NCBI GenBank assembly: GCA_002706365.1
Contig: PALM01000020.1
Span: 248,001 to 312,000, forward strand
Reading direction: 5' to 3'
DNA from: Flavobacteriales bacterium
GTDB taxonomy: Bacteria > Bacteroidota > Bacteroidia > Flavobacteriales_E > Vicingaceae
Length of the DNA stretch: 64,000 nucleotides
The notes below the pieces were generated by a model, which did no database searches, was not told where the DNA came from, and was given only the letters and a program-made list of their open reading frames with translations. This document shows positions 49,158 to 59,785 of this stretch, piece after piece. Both the position numbers and the translations under genes were made by a program. Each line of letters starts with the position of its first letter. Positions within the stretch are counted from its first letter, which is position 1.

Positions 49158-52100
49158 TTATTGATTTTGATTCAAAATTCTTGCTGCTTCGCTTAAGCTA
49201 ACTCTTCTGCCTTTATAATAAGCAACTACGAAAGCATCTGCGATGTTTCCTGAGAGTTGGTCTTTATAAGCTTGTGCAGATTGTAGATCGGTGAACATTC
49301 CGGCATTGTATCGGAATAGCCCTGATGGTAGTCTAACTGCATTCACATCTCTGTAAGAATCGAATGAGCCATCTGTTACCTCTTTTGAGAATACACCAAT
49401 TTGAACGCTAAAGAAGAGATCTTCTATCGTTTCAATATTCTTCACTCCTGAAGTTTGGAATTGATAGCTTGCTTGTCTTGGTGTAGAAGTCGAAGATGAA
49501 GATCCATTTGTAGAACCTCCGCTGCTAGCACCGCCTTCTGATCTAGCAGAAGTTATTGATGTTCGTTGTCCATCATTGAAAACTACAACAAAGGCATCTC
49601 TGTAGCCTAGCTCTCTGATCTGATCCCTTGCTCTTATAGCATCAGCTTCATTGTCGAACAGTCCGGCGCTATATCTGGTAATTCCATTTGGACCTGGTTC
49701 TGCCATCAAAGGAGCAAAGCCCTTGAATAGATCTTGAGAAATTGGATTTCTAAATGCCCCAACCTGAACCTTATAGATGATTCCACTTGGCAATTTCTTC
49801 ATTGTTGGAATAGGCTTCTCCTCGCTATATGCTGAACTTCTAGAACCTAGAAGTTGGAAAACTGCATCATCTAATACTGCAGGCACTTCATCTAGTTCAG
49901 AGGTATTGGTATTTGGAGTTTCTCTTGGTCTTTCACTTGTAGAAGTGCTTGTATTGTTCACAACTGGGTCAGAGGCTTGATTGTCAGTTACAGGCTCATA
50001 AGTTTCTGAAGGATTTGTTTCCTCATTAGATTGATTGATCACATCTGCAACTGGTTGAGAAACGGCAATTCCACCTTTAGCTTCTTCTTCTTCTTCAATT
50101 TGTCGGCTGGCAAAATAGGCGATCTCCGTTTGCTCTTCAGCACTGAGCTCAGCGACACTCTTACGCATCTGACCTTCTGAAGTGCTCACTAAGAAATTCT
50201 TGATCTTAATGATCTTGTTCAGTGAGTCTATACTTTCGTCTATTCTTTGAGCTCTCAGCTCAATTACCCTTGCCTCCTTAACCCTTCTCTCTTTCTCTGC
50301 AGGATCATCTACCGTAGCTGCTGATTGCAAAAGTTGCTGAGATTCGGCATCTAATTTTAATTGTAACTTTCTCAAGTCTACTGCCTTTTGATATTCGATC
50401 TCAGCTGCCTTTACCTGCTGATGGTTCGTTTTTGCAGCAGTTAAGAATTCGCTGTACTCTTCTTTAGAAGTTACTTCCGGCTTGCGTGTTTCATCTATTT
50501 GAACATTATCCAACTCAAATTGAGATTCTGCATACTTCTTTGTCGGACGAGTAATTCCTTCATCGATATTCGCATCAGCTACAAAGCCACTTTCTAACTG
50601 CTTTTGTCTCTGATAATAAACTGAGGCTTCATTTCTCAACTGAGAAGCTGAATCCTCTTTTTTCTCGGCAAGCATCATTAAACTGTCTCTTTCCGGGCCA
50701 ATGCTAACCACATCTGCAGCTTTGGTCAAACGATCCGCTTCTGCGAGCAAGCTATCTGCTTCAGCATTCTTTTCATCTCCAATCACTTGAGCTTCTCTAG
50801 CATCAGAAATGGCTAAGACTTCAGGATTAGTGATGGTTTGAACATTGGCATCTCTTAGCTTACTAAGTGAAAGATCTTCCACCAATCCAGCCTCTTCAAC
50901 TTCAGCATCTACAAGTTTCAATGATTCCAATGCTTGTCTTTGCTTACTTAAAGCCAACATCTCTAGATCATATGCTTTTTGCAGTTTGTTTTTCTGACTG
51001 ATGTTGGATAGACCATCGGCTTCTGCTTCAGTTCTCATTTCCTCAGCTTGAATAAAATAAGAGTCGGCTTCATCTTGAAGCAACACTGCTAGATCAAGAT
51101 TCTTAGAGTCGATCTCATCCTGATCGTAGTCGTTCAAGTTCTTGAGGATTGCAGAGTTTCTATAGAATTCTTGCTGATTCACATTGCCAAATGCTTGCAT
51201 AGCCTCAAGCTCTCTGATCAATGCTGCCTTCTCAAATCTATTTACATCACTAAAGGCTTGTCTTCTATCTTCTGGAGTAGGCAATTCATATGCTTTCCTC
51301 CTGGCCTCATCTGCAGACACATTGTACTTCTTAGCTTGATACAATGCAACTTTCGCATTCTTAAGCGGTTCTTGTGCATTCTTAGAATTATACTCGTAAT
51401 TCTTATCAAAGTCGAATGTGTAAAGTCCTGAAGGGTATGGAGTTTTCTCATCCACTTTGCTTACATCTACTTCAACATAACCTTCCGGCAGATCTGATTC
51501 TTCATTATCTCCAATGATCACATCACCGCTGTTGTATTGATCTTCAAGAGATGTTTCATCAGCTTCATCTATCTGATTATCCTTGATCTGCGCTATATCT
51601 CCTTCTAGTTCCGCCTTAGAAGCAGTAACTGCAGACCTTTCTCTGCTCAATTGATTGATCTCTTCTTGCAATTGGTTCTTAAAGGCTTCTGAATCAGCTT
51701 CTGCTAGAGCATTTCTTCTTAAGCTTTCTTGATTGTCGATCTCCTCTAACCAATCATCGTATATCTCTCTCTTCTTCTCATTGGCTTGTGTCTTATTCTC
51801 CATTGCAGCTGTAGAAGCAATTCTATCACCAAAGTCCTTTTTGAGTGCGGTAGTCGAACGAATTCCCTCTATGTCTGTCTTACCAAGCTCAGGTGATGAG
51901 ATTTCTTCGTTTACATACTCTTCTGAAGGTACACTTAGATCCTCATCCTTTGATTTGGGAGATAGATAGGCCAACTGACGATTGTTACGGTAGGTTTTCA
52001 GATCTTCAACAACTACATCTTTCTCTTTTTGGGTCACTTCAGTTACTTCATCTGAATTTGAAGCTACTCCCATTAAACTTTCTACTTCTCCTTTCTCCAG

Positions 52101-54296
52101 GTCTAAAGCAGCCACTTCTACCTGCTTAAGGTCAACATCTAATTGTGTACTCTTCAATTGGAATTGTATGTCATCTCTATCGGTCTTGAGCTCTTTTAAT
52201 TGCTCCTCTTGTGACGCACTTAATGCTGTGCCACTTTCCAATTCAGATATCTCTTCTCCAATTCTTCTGTCGTCTTCTTGCAGTGAGGCAAGTTTAGCTT
52301 CTTCTGCTTTTAATGCCTGTGCTTCTCTGTTCAATGTCGCAATCAACTGCTTGTCGTATTGCTCTAGATATTGTTGACTATCAGGTATTCCATCACCTTG
52401 TTTTTTGTAGGCATTCACAGTAGTTTCAGCCTCATCATATTCTTCTAGCTCAATCTGTTCTTCAATTTCTGAACTTCTGTCGTCTACTTCATCGGCCAAT
52501 TGATCTGCTTGAACAGACTCCTTTTCCATTTTCTGAGCTAGGGCAGTCATAATTGCTGCTCTACTGGCTAATTCCTGAGCATTTCTCAATGCTTCATTCT
52601 CTTCTATTTCAGCATTGCTAGATGCCTTCTTAGGGTCAACTCCTGCTTCTGCAAAGGCTTTATCTGCTTCAGCCTTTAGTTGTGCAGCCGATTTATATGC
52701 TCTTTCGCTGCCTTTTCTCAAGGCTGCCGACTTATCTCTTAAACTCGATCTAAGACTTGCCAGTTCTGCTTCTGTTTTAGCACCTCTTCCTCCTGAAACA
52801 GACCCTCTGCTTTCTTGATTAGCATTATCGCTAAGTGCTGCCACAGCTGATGCATCGGTATTCACATCTATCAATGCTTTCATCTTCAAGGTTTCTGAAC
52901 TGATGTTTGGACCGCTATTATTCGCATAGGCAGATCCATCGAAGATGTTCTTGATCACTAATTGTTGATCATCACCAACTCCTACCAATCTCAATTCTTG
53001 ACCTAATACAGCAAATTCATCTTGCCTAGGAATCTCTACCGCTCCTGTATGAAGTGGAGCTTCTTCAGTAGTTTCTACATTGAATCTGTAGTTACCTCCA
53101 TTGCTTGCAATCTCAACTTGGTAGTTTCCATTTGCATCGGTTTCGTAGATACCCACAGTTTGTTGGCTACTTTCATCCACCACGGTTATCCTTGCTTTCT
53201 TGAGATTTGGATCGCTTTCAGCGATGAATTGCCCCTTGATCACAGTGAGATTGGCCGGTGCTTTTTCAACTAGAACTTTGTAGACAGTGATGTCGCCAGC
53301 TGAGTTTGCACGATCTGAGGCAAAGTAAGCAAGTGTTTGATCCTGATTGGTAACGAACATAATGTCATCGTCCACAGTACTAAATGCAAAATCTAGATTC
53401 ACTGGCTCTGTCCATTCCGCATTGGCTTCATCGTAGGTACTCTTGAAGAGATCATAACCTCCTATACTGCTATGTCCTTTTGAAGCAAAATACAAGGTTC
53501 TTCCATCAGGATGAATGAATGGAAAGTCCTCATCATAAGGTGTGTTAATAGAAGGACCAAGTTTCACAGGTTCAGACCAAGTATTATTACCCAATTTAAC
53601 TACACGGTAAATGTCTTTCCCTTCATCTCCTTTCTTTCCATAAGAAGAATAGTATACTTCTTGTGCATCATTGGGGAAATAGATCACAGATCTTTCGCCG
53701 ACTTTCTCATCGTACTTCGATCTAAAATCATTTGGCTTGGCAATGATCTTTCCGTCTATACCTTCTAGCTCATAGATCCTGAAGAAATCCTTTCGAGGAA
53801 CAACTTGCTTCTCAATTACTTGAACCTCATTCATTCTTCCTAGCATATTCTTGCCATTCTTGGCCATCTCTATTTGTCGGTCTACTTGAAACTCATCTAC
53901 AAGCTGCTTATCTGCCTTTTGCTTGAAACGAGTATAATACTTAACCGCATCGCTAAAATTATAGTTGAGATGATATGCCTTTCCCATGAAGAAGAAGGCC
54001 AAAGGATCCACCTGACTGCTTTTGGATATTGCAAACTTCAAGTACTTCAACGGCTTCTCTCGATCAGCCGAAGTACTTAGCATAGTTGCAGCATACTTGT
54101 AATTATAATTGGGATCCTGAGGGTATAAACTGAGAAGTTGGGCCAATAAGGGTGATGCCTCTTCGAATTTTCTTTCCTCAAAAAGTTGATTTGCCCTCTC
54201 CTTTAACTCATCTTCAGACTGGATGTTACTCTGTCCGAAAGCAGTGATAGAGAAGAGCAGCAATAGAAACGTAGTTAGTAAATTGCTAGCCTTCAT
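49158..54296 (-). CDS. Giant TPR-PD40-coiled-coil protein with two SPOR domains
   Basis: This 1712-residue protein has a signal peptide (LLTTFLLLLFSITAFGQ) and a TPR region (about 25-120). PD40/WD40-like strands follow (about 190-345; YPPFIHPDGRTLYFASKGHSS-type DEDFPFIHPDGRTLYFASKG), then a carboxypeptidase-regulatory-like domain (about 350-415; VIKGQFIAESDPN, YETDANGNYQVEI). A coiled-coil region of about 900 residues comes next, and two SPOR domains at about 1505-1590 and 1630-1705 end the protein. The N-terminal order matches PorE, the T9SS envelope protein whose end is an OmpA-like peptidoglycan-binding domain. Here SPOR domains, which also bind peptidoglycan, take its place. It is likely a periplasm-spanning structural protein. 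Confidence 0.82.
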   Translation of the reverse strand: MKASNLLTTFLLLLFSITAFGQSNIQSEDELKERANQLFEERKFEEASPLLAQLLSLYPQDPNYNYKYAATMLSTSADREKPLKYLKFAISKSSQVDPLAFFFMGKAYHLNYNFSDAVKYYTRFKQKADKQLVDEFQVDRQIEMAKNGKNMLGRMNEVQVIEKQVVPRKDFFRIYELEGIDGKIIAKPNDFRSKYDEKVGERSVIYFPNDAQEVYYSSYGKKGDEGKDIYRVVKLGNNTWSEPVKLGPSINTPYDEDFPFIHPDGRTLYFASKGHSSIGGYDLFKSTYDEANAEWTEPVNLDFAFSTVDDDIMFVTNQDQTLAYFASDRANSAGDITVYKVLVEKAPANLTVIKGQFIAESDPNLKKARITVVDESSQQTVGIYETDANGNYQVEIASNGGNYRFNVETTEEAPLHTGAVEIPRQDEFAVLGQELRLVGVGDDQQLVIKNIFDGSAYANNSGPNISSETLKMKALIDVNTDASAVAALSDNANQESRGSVSGGRGAKTEAELASLRSSLRDKSAALRKGSERAYKSAAQLKAEADKAFAEAGVDPKKASSNAEIEENEALRNAQELASRAAIMTALAQKMEKESVQADQLADEVDDRSSEIEEQIELEEYDEAETTVNAYKKQGDGIPDSQQYLEQYDKQLIATLNREAQALKAEEAKLASLQEDDRRIGEEISELESGTALSASQEEQLKELKTDRDDIQFQLKSTQLDVDLKQVEVAALDLEKGEVESLMGVASNSDEVTEVTQKEKDVVVEDLKTYRNNRQLAYLSPKSKDEDLSVPSEEYVNEEISSPELGKTDIEGIRSTTALKKDFGDRIASTAAMENKTQANEKKREIYDDWLEEIDNQESLRRNALAEADSEAFKNQLQEEINQLSRERSAVTASKAELEGDIAQIKDNQIDEADETSLEDQYNSGDVIIGDNEESDLPEGYVEVDVSKVDEKTPYPSGLYTFDFDKNYEYNSKNAQEPLKNAKVALYQAKKYNVSADEARRKAYELPTPEDRRQAFSDVNRFEKAALIRELEAMQAFGNVNQQEFYRNSAILKNLNDYDQDEIDSKNLDLAVLLQDEADSYFIQAEEMRTEAEADGLSNISQKNKLQKAYDLEMLALSKQRQALESLKLVDAEVEEAGLVEDLSLSKLRDANVQTITNPEVLAISDAREAQVIGDEKNAEADSLLAEADRLTKAADVVSIGPERDSLMMLAEKKEDSASQLRNEASVYYQRQKQLESGFVADANIDEGITRPTKKYAESQFELDNVQIDETRKPEVTSKEEYSEFLTAAKTNHQQVKAAEIEYQKAVDLRKLQLKLDAESQQLLQSAATVDDPAEKERRVKEARVIELRAQRIDESIDSLNKIIKIKNFLVSTSEGQMRKSVAELSAEEQTEIAYFASRQIEEEEEAKGGIAVSQPVADVINQSNEETNPSETYEPVTDNQASDPVVNNTSTSTSERPRETPNTNTSELDEVPAVLDDAVFQLLGSRSSAYSEEKPIPTMKKLPSGIIYKVQVGAFRNPISQDLFKGFAPLMAEPGPNGITRYSAGLFDNEADAIRARDQIRELGYRDAFVVVFNDGQRTSITSARSEGGASSGGSTNGSSSSTSTPRQASYQFQTSGVKNIETIEDLFFSVQIGVFSKEVTDGSFDSYRDVNAVRLPSGLFRYNAGMFTDLQSAQAYKDQLSGNIADAFVVAYYKGRRVSLSEAARILNQNQ

Positions 54297-54424
54297 TTAA
54301 TATAGTTGCATACGAGGCTTGTTATACAAATTTGGAAACATATTCCGGTCTTTAAGGTATTAAGACTCTTTTTAATCAACATTTTTTTGTGGACAGCCAT
54401 TATTTAATCTCCTCAGTTTCAGAA

Positions 54425-57400
54425 TTAAAAATCACTTTCAAATTTTCTCACGAAACTGATTCGCTCTCTATCAGAGCCAAACATAAAGGTAAACGGCTCC
54501 TCTCCTTTCTTATTATCGTAGCGCCTGTCGTCTCTTTTCAGCTCTTTAATTCGATTATTGAATTCTTCATTTGAAGAAATAACTTTCATCAACCCTCTTC
54601 TATAATTGAAGTAATACCATGTTTGAGGGTTTATTTCAATATAGATGTCCACTATATCTCCGCTTCTTTTCTTCTCAATCATTATGCCACCATCCACATA
54701 CTTATTGATTTCCTCCTTATTCACATTGGCAATTCCCAATTGTCCAAAGGACTTGTATGTATTGGTCTCTTCATTCCACTTAAACTTCACATCATTGAAA
54801 ACCAGACGCTTATTCAATTCATCCGGCAATTTTTTGATCTTTCCATTCAAGCTCAATTGAGTAATCATCTCATCGGCCTCTTCTACCCCAACTAATTCTC
54901 TTAATGCTTTATCAAATGTCTCTCTCATCACATCAGTTGGTGCCAAATTGATGTTGGCATTAAGATCTTCAGACAAGGTTTTATAAGCGTTGTTGTCGAA
55001 AAAGAAATCTATAGTCATTAACAGGTCAAAGACGACATCATTGTCAATTTGGTTGTGATTGATATTTCCAGCTGCCTGAAATTCTACATTACCTGTCCTA
55101 GCACCTATATCAATTAAGCCTTCTCCGTATACCTTACAGCTTTTTGGATCCAGACTGAGATAATTACCCGCTAGATCATTCAATTTGATCTTATCTTGAG
55201 AAGATATTCTATACTCCCCTGAAGATCTGTGGTAGGTAAGATAACCATATGCTGGTAACACATTGATATCACTGTAATTAGACCTTTTAGTCAGGAATCC
55301 CGAATAGAAATAGATTGAATCTACATTGAGATTCATACTCGTGGCGAGAAATGCATCATCAGCTGCTCTCATTCCACTGTCTATAGGAATATAGATCTCC
55401 CTTGGATCGATTTCCGCCTCAAACTTGATCGCTGGTCGCATTAAACGTTCACAATCGTGATTGATCTGGGTTGCACCATGGAAGACCAAATGCTCTTTAT
55501 TCGCAAAGAGTTTCACTCCTCCTAAGAAGGTAAACTCAGGACTTAAAGTAAATTCAGCAGTGTCTGAGATATTACCATTTGCAATGGTTTGACCGGTGGT
55601 ATCTACTCCAATCTCATCCAAATAGATAGTCTGCGTACTTCCATTCGCATCTACATAATCTATAAGTCCAGCCGATCTGTAATCTCTCTTTCCAAATATC
55701 TTAGTGCTGGCATTGTAGATCTTGTGATACTCCGTTACACTATTCGCAACGATCTGCGAATTCTTAAGTGGATCCATAGCTGCTTTCTTGCGGATTGTCA
55801 CATATCCGGAATCGGGAATGATCCTCGCATCTGCAGATGCAATGTACTGCACATCAGAAGCTACTATAACATGCTTTCTGGTATCATAGGTACCAACTGG
55901 AGCGTAAAAGAATAAACTGTCTTGTTCGGGATTTGTCGATATGAATTTAGAACCTTCAAGGTTCACATCAGCTGATACTTGCTTGCTGCTTGTGCCAATA
56001 AGATCGATCTTCCCATTGTCCATATACCATTTGAATTGATCCATATAGCAGATGTATTGATTAATGGGGAATTCAATTGGATCTGTCTTTCCATTCATTT
56101 TGAATTCGGCGAAGCGACCTTCATAATCCACATGGGCATTGACATTATCGGTCTTTAAAGCAAACGATTCTACCTCAGGGTCTCTCAACCAAAATGCGGC
56201 CGTATCAGCATCGAAGGTTTTCGACTGGAATACAATTTCCTTGGAAGTTAGATCAGCTGTTTCGAATCTATAGATACCGTTACCTCTGTAGCCATCTGGA
56301 CGGATGGAAGTTGTTCCTTCAAAAATGGATTTACCATCGTAGAACAACATTCCTGTATCTGTTGATGTGGCATACAAGACATCATCATAGGGTAACCAAC
56401 GCATATCTGTTCTTTTTCCGATTACCTCTGGAGTTTCAACACCTTCACCTACTTCCTCAACTAAATACTGATATGCTTTTGTTTCCATCGAGTCTGGATA
56501 GAAAATAAAATCCCTTGAATAGGTCGTTGAAGCTAGATATTCCAATTTACCGTCTCCTCTTAAGCCTTTATGACTCATATTGATCTGACTGTAATATTGC
56601 CCTTTGCCTCCATAAGCTGGATAACCACTTTCCGGAGTACTTCTTACAAAACCGAGAGAGAAATCGGGCTGCAGCCTTAATGTCTCATCGAATTCAGGAA
56701 AGATTCCCGCTGAAGTGAATGTACCTGTAAAGCGAAGTTGCTTGTTGTCGAAGTTGTCTAGACTATCCACCTTAAAGGGTTCAAGCTGGAAATAAAAGCG
56801 ATTACGATCATAGACTCCTCCAAGAATTTCATCCTTATCATAATACACATAGCTCATATCGAAGCTATTGAATATTGGATATTCAGGGAAGTCACGTAAA
56901 CCCGACTTATTAAAAGGATCATCAATAAGCAGATCGCCATTTACCCCTTCAATTACGGTCTTCACAGGAGCGAGTATTGGGTTGCCTTCTAGATCCTTCT
57001 TACCGCTTAAGGCCTTCATTCTCAATGAATCTACATTGGTAAGATTCACCTTAAAGCCTTCATAATCAAAGCTGAACTCCTTACCATAGAAATCGAGACG
57101 ACCTGCCTTAACCTGTCCGGCAAATTCAAAGAATAGATCCCTCTTCATTTTGATCTGACCATTATTAGGTAAAATCACTACCTTCTGTGAATCACTGGCT
57201 ACAATACCTCTAACTCCGTTTATGGTTAGATCGAAGTTGAGTAGGTTGACCTGTCCATTGGGAGCACCTTCAACATCCGAGTAGATATTGATCACATCAT
57301 AATCGATCTTTCTTTGGAAGGCCAAAGCATAATCTATGAGTTTTTGATCTACGTACATATAATCCCTTGTAAAATCAAAGTCGACAAAGCCCAGGCTTGC

Positions 57401-58873
57401 AAGACCCATGGTAAGGTTCTTAGCCGAATTATGATCCATGCCCAAGGCAAATCCCACATCCTTTATAATGAGGACCTGACTACCAGTTCGGTCCACCATA
57501 TTCTTTATTGTAATGATTGGATGTTGCCTGAATCCTTCGCCAATCTTGTAAAAGATCTCTTCTTTAAAGAAATTCTCCGAGGTAAAAAGAGCGTCTGTTT
57601 TGGTACTCCCTACCAGATTCTCAAACCTCATTATTGGCTCATCTATCTTCCAATTCAATACTTCAAAATTCATTTCAAGATTGTGATAGCTATTCGAATA
57701 AGGTGCAGAGGCCAAACCTTTGTCCTCTTTGTAAAGGGTGACTAGTTTATCCTCATGCAAATACTTAAAGTTCAATCCAGGATGAGAAATGGAATCTCCA
57801 TCGTAGTAAAATCTGACAAATGCATTGGATGAAACGATCTTATCAATTCGAATGGAAAAACTCTCCGATCCTGCTCTAAAGAAAAAAGTGTCTTCTCTAA
57901 TGAAATCGACAAAAGCCTTATTCAACTCATCACCTGTACCTAATAGTTTGGGACCAACCATAGAGAATCCACCATCGTAATTGATTCCCGGGAATATGTT
58001 CTCAATCTTTATTCGCTTATCATATGAATCAAATCTTGGATAAGTAGCTTTATCCGGAGTCATATTCGCCAATAGTTTATCCTCTAAGACGCCGAGTAAA
58101 GGTTCATTGAGGTAGAACGAATTGTAGAACTTCACTGAATCTACGATGTATCCATATTTTCGCGTATCAATGATGTAATCACCTATTTCTGCATAGACTT
58201 CATCTTCCATTAAGCCAGCTCTCGACCAATTGACTACTCCTCCATCTCCTTGCCAGATGTTCTCTGTGGGATAATAAATCCCTTTGGTTTCATTGATCTT
58301 CATGCTATCTCGCTTTGCAAAGCAGATCAGGTCGAGGGATTCAAATTTTATGTATGGAAGACTATCGTATCCGAAAATGTAATTGCTATTAGAAGATGTC
58401 CATGAAGAAGAAGCGGAATAGTAGATGGCGTTCTCTCTGAATAATCCATCACAGAATTCGAGAAAACTGATGAAGTTCTTATTCCTTCTTTCTTCCAAGA
58501 GCTGAAGCAGGATCTCTTCCCAGGCTGCATAACTCGCATCCGTTTGATTACTATCTAACACAAAGCTTCCAACGGTGTATAGAAAGTTCCTGAAGTCGGG
58601 AAATGCTCTCATTTTCTTCTTGAGCATCTTATTACTGATCAGGTATACCCCTTCTCGCTCACGCTCGCTGAAGTAACCTCCATACCAAACCTCTTCAAAT
58701 TCCTTCATGAAGTCCTTTCCATCCTTTCTAGCACTAGTCAAGTAGGATTCCATCGTTTCGAAGAACTCAATCGAGTCTTGAGGAAAGGATGAAGGTGTTT
58801 GCGACTTAAGCTCAGAAAGCAAGCCAGCAAAGAAGATTAAAAGAATTGTGAGTCTAGTTAGAAGAGCTTTCAT
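54425..58873 (-). CDS. Giant secreted protein of unknown family (1482 aa)
   Basis: This 1482-residue protein has a signal peptide (LLIFFAGLLSELKSQ). A helical N-terminal part (about 20-170) leads into a very long beta-rich body in which strands repeat about every 20-30 residues (GKEFSFDYEGFKVNLTNVD, EADINVNLEGSKF-like units). No C-terminal sorting domain, OmpA or SPOR domain is seen; the end is SDRERISFVRKFESDF. The strand pattern is reminiscent of OstA/LptA-type beta-taco repeats, but this is only an impression. It lies 128 bp upstream of the SPOR-protein gene on the same strand. Confidence 0.65.
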   Translation of the reverse strand: MKALLTRLTILLIFFAGLLSELKSQTPSSFPQDSIEFFETMESYLTSARKDGKDFMKEFEEVWYGGYFSEREREGVYLISNKMLKKKMRAFPDFRNFLYTVGSFVLDSNQTDASYAAWEEILLQLLEERRNKNFISFLEFCDGLFRENAIYYSASSSWTSSNSNYIFGYDSLPYIKFESLDLICFAKRDSMKINETKGIYYPTENIWQGDGGVVNWSRAGLMEDEVYAEIGDYIIDTRKYGYIVDSVKFYNSFYLNEPLLGVLEDKLLANMTPDKATYPRFDSYDKRIKIENIFPGINYDGGFSMVGPKLLGTGDELNKAFVDFIREDTFFFRAGSESFSIRIDKIVSSNAFVRFYYDGDSISHPGLNFKYLHEDKLVTLYKEDKGLASAPYSNSYHNLEMNFEVLNWKIDEPIMRFENLVGSTKTDALFTSENFFKEEIFYKIGEGFRQHPIITIKNMVDRTGSQVLIIKDVGFALGMDHNSAKNLTMGLASLGFVDFDFTRDYMYVDQKLIDYALAFQRKIDYDVINIYSDVEGAPNGQVNLLNFDLTINGVRGIVASDSQKVVILPNNGQIKMKRDLFFEFAGQVKAGRLDFYGKEFSFDYEGFKVNLTNVDSLRMKALSGKKDLEGNPILAPVKTVIEGVNGDLLIDDPFNKSGLRDFPEYPIFNSFDMSYVYYDKDEILGGVYDRNRFYFQLEPFKVDSLDNFDNKQLRFTGTFTSAGIFPEFDETLRLQPDFSLGFVRSTPESGYPAYGGKGQYYSQINMSHKGLRGDGKLEYLASTTYSRDFIFYPDSMETKAYQYLVEEVGEGVETPEVIGKRTDMRWLPYDDVLYATSTDTGMLFYDGKSIFEGTTSIRPDGYRGNGIYRFETADLTSKEIVFQSKTFDADTAAFWLRDPEVESFALKTDNVNAHVDYEGRFAEFKMNGKTDPIEFPINQYICYMDQFKWYMDNGKIDLIGTSSKQVSADVNLEGSKFISTNPEQDSLFFYAPVGTYDTRKHVIVASDVQYIASADARIIPDSGYVTIRKKAAMDPLKNSQIVANSVTEYHKIYNASTKIFGKRDYRSAGLIDYVDANGSTQTIYLDEIGVDTTGQTIANGNISDTAEFTLSPEFTFLGGVKLFANKEHLVFHGATQINHDCERLMRPAIKFEAEIDPREIYIPIDSGMRAADDAFLATSMNLNVDSIYFYSGFLTKRSNYSDINVLPAYGYLTYHRSSGEYRISSQDKIKLNDLAGNYLSLDPKSCKVYGEGLIDIGARTGNVEFQAAGNINHNQIDNDVVFDLLMTIDFFFDNNAYKTLSEDLNANINLAPTDVMRETFDKALRELVGVEEADEMITQLSLNGKIKKLPDELNKRLVFNDVKFKWNEETNTYKSFGQLGIANVNKEEINKYVDGGIMIEKKRSGDIVDIYIEINPQTWYYFNYRRGLMKVISSNEEFNNRIKELKRDDRRYDNKKGEEPFTFMFGSDRERISFVRKFESDF

Positions 58874-58951
58874 AGTGATTGGGCTGAAAGGATAAATAAA
58901 GCCATTTTGCCCCGATAATCAAAAGCTATTCCATAGTAAATCCGAGGAGAA

Positions 58952-59785
58952 CTATGACTTTTTGAATGCCACTGCCATCCAATCCTCCTCAACAGTTTCC
59001 ATTATGCTGCTTAAAGCAGATTCTGTGCACTTTGATTTGATATCATTTAAGTCATTGGAATAGAAGCCACTCAGCATTAAAATGCCATTTGGTTTAAGCA
59101 TTTTGGCATAGAGAGGAATCTGTTCCAAAAGCACATTCTTATTGATATTGGCCAGTACCAAATCAAATTCTTTATTGTTGAGTTCCTCAAGTGGCAAAGA
59201 ACCTTGAATTGAGATAATTGATGGACAGGCATTCCGCTCAAAATTCTCTTGCATATTTTCATATGCCCATTCTTCTATGTCGGTAGCATAGATAGATATC
59301 GCTCCCATCTTGCTAGCCAAGATGGCCAAAATACCAGTCCCACTACCTAGATCGGCGACAGCATTAACCGACCAATCCACATCTCTCATCAAGCGTATCA
59401 TACCCCTGGTGGTGGCATGATGACCAGTGCCAAAAGACATTTTAGGCTCTATGATCAATTCATGCTCAAAACCCTCTTTTTTAGGATGGAATGGCGCACG
59501 AATATGGCAAAAGGTATCTATGGATAAAGGCTGGAAATTCTTTTCCCACTCCTCATTCCAATTGATCTGCTCCATCTCTTCAGCTCCTTCGAATTCAACT
59601 CCCTCATAATCGGAGATCAAGCTATTTAGCTGTTCTTCAGAGAACTCATCCTTCTCGATATAAGCCTTGAGTAGAGGGTCTTCTTCCTGAAAGCTATCAT
59701 AGCCTATCTCGGCTAGCTGAGCAATGAGAATCTCATTGAATGGCTCAAAAGGTGAGAGACGAAAGGTACATTCTAAAAAGACCAT
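58952..59785 (-). CDS. prmA: Ribosomal protein L11 methyltransferase
   Basis: This 277-residue protein has a substrate-recognition N-terminus (about 1-100) and a class I SAM methyltransferase domain: EPKMSFGTGHHATTRGMIRLM, VADLGSGTGILAILASKMG and LVLANINKNVL. It trimethylates ribosomal protein L11. It overlaps the end of tpiA by 13 bp, so it is translationally coupled. Confidence 0.94.
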   Translation of the reverse strand: MVFLECTFRLSPFEPFNEILIAQLAEIGYDSFQEEDPLLKAYIEKDEFSEEQLNSLISDYEGVEFEGAEEMEQINWNEEWEKNFQPLSIDTFCHIRAPFHPKKEGFEHELIIEPKMSFGTGHHATTRGMIRLMRDVDWSVNAVADLGSGTGILAILASKMGAISIYATDIEEWAYENMQENFERNACPSIISIQGSLPLEELNNKEFDLVLANINKNVLLEQIPLYAKMLKPNGILMLSGFYSNDLNDIKSKCTESALSSIMETVEEDWMAVAFKKS

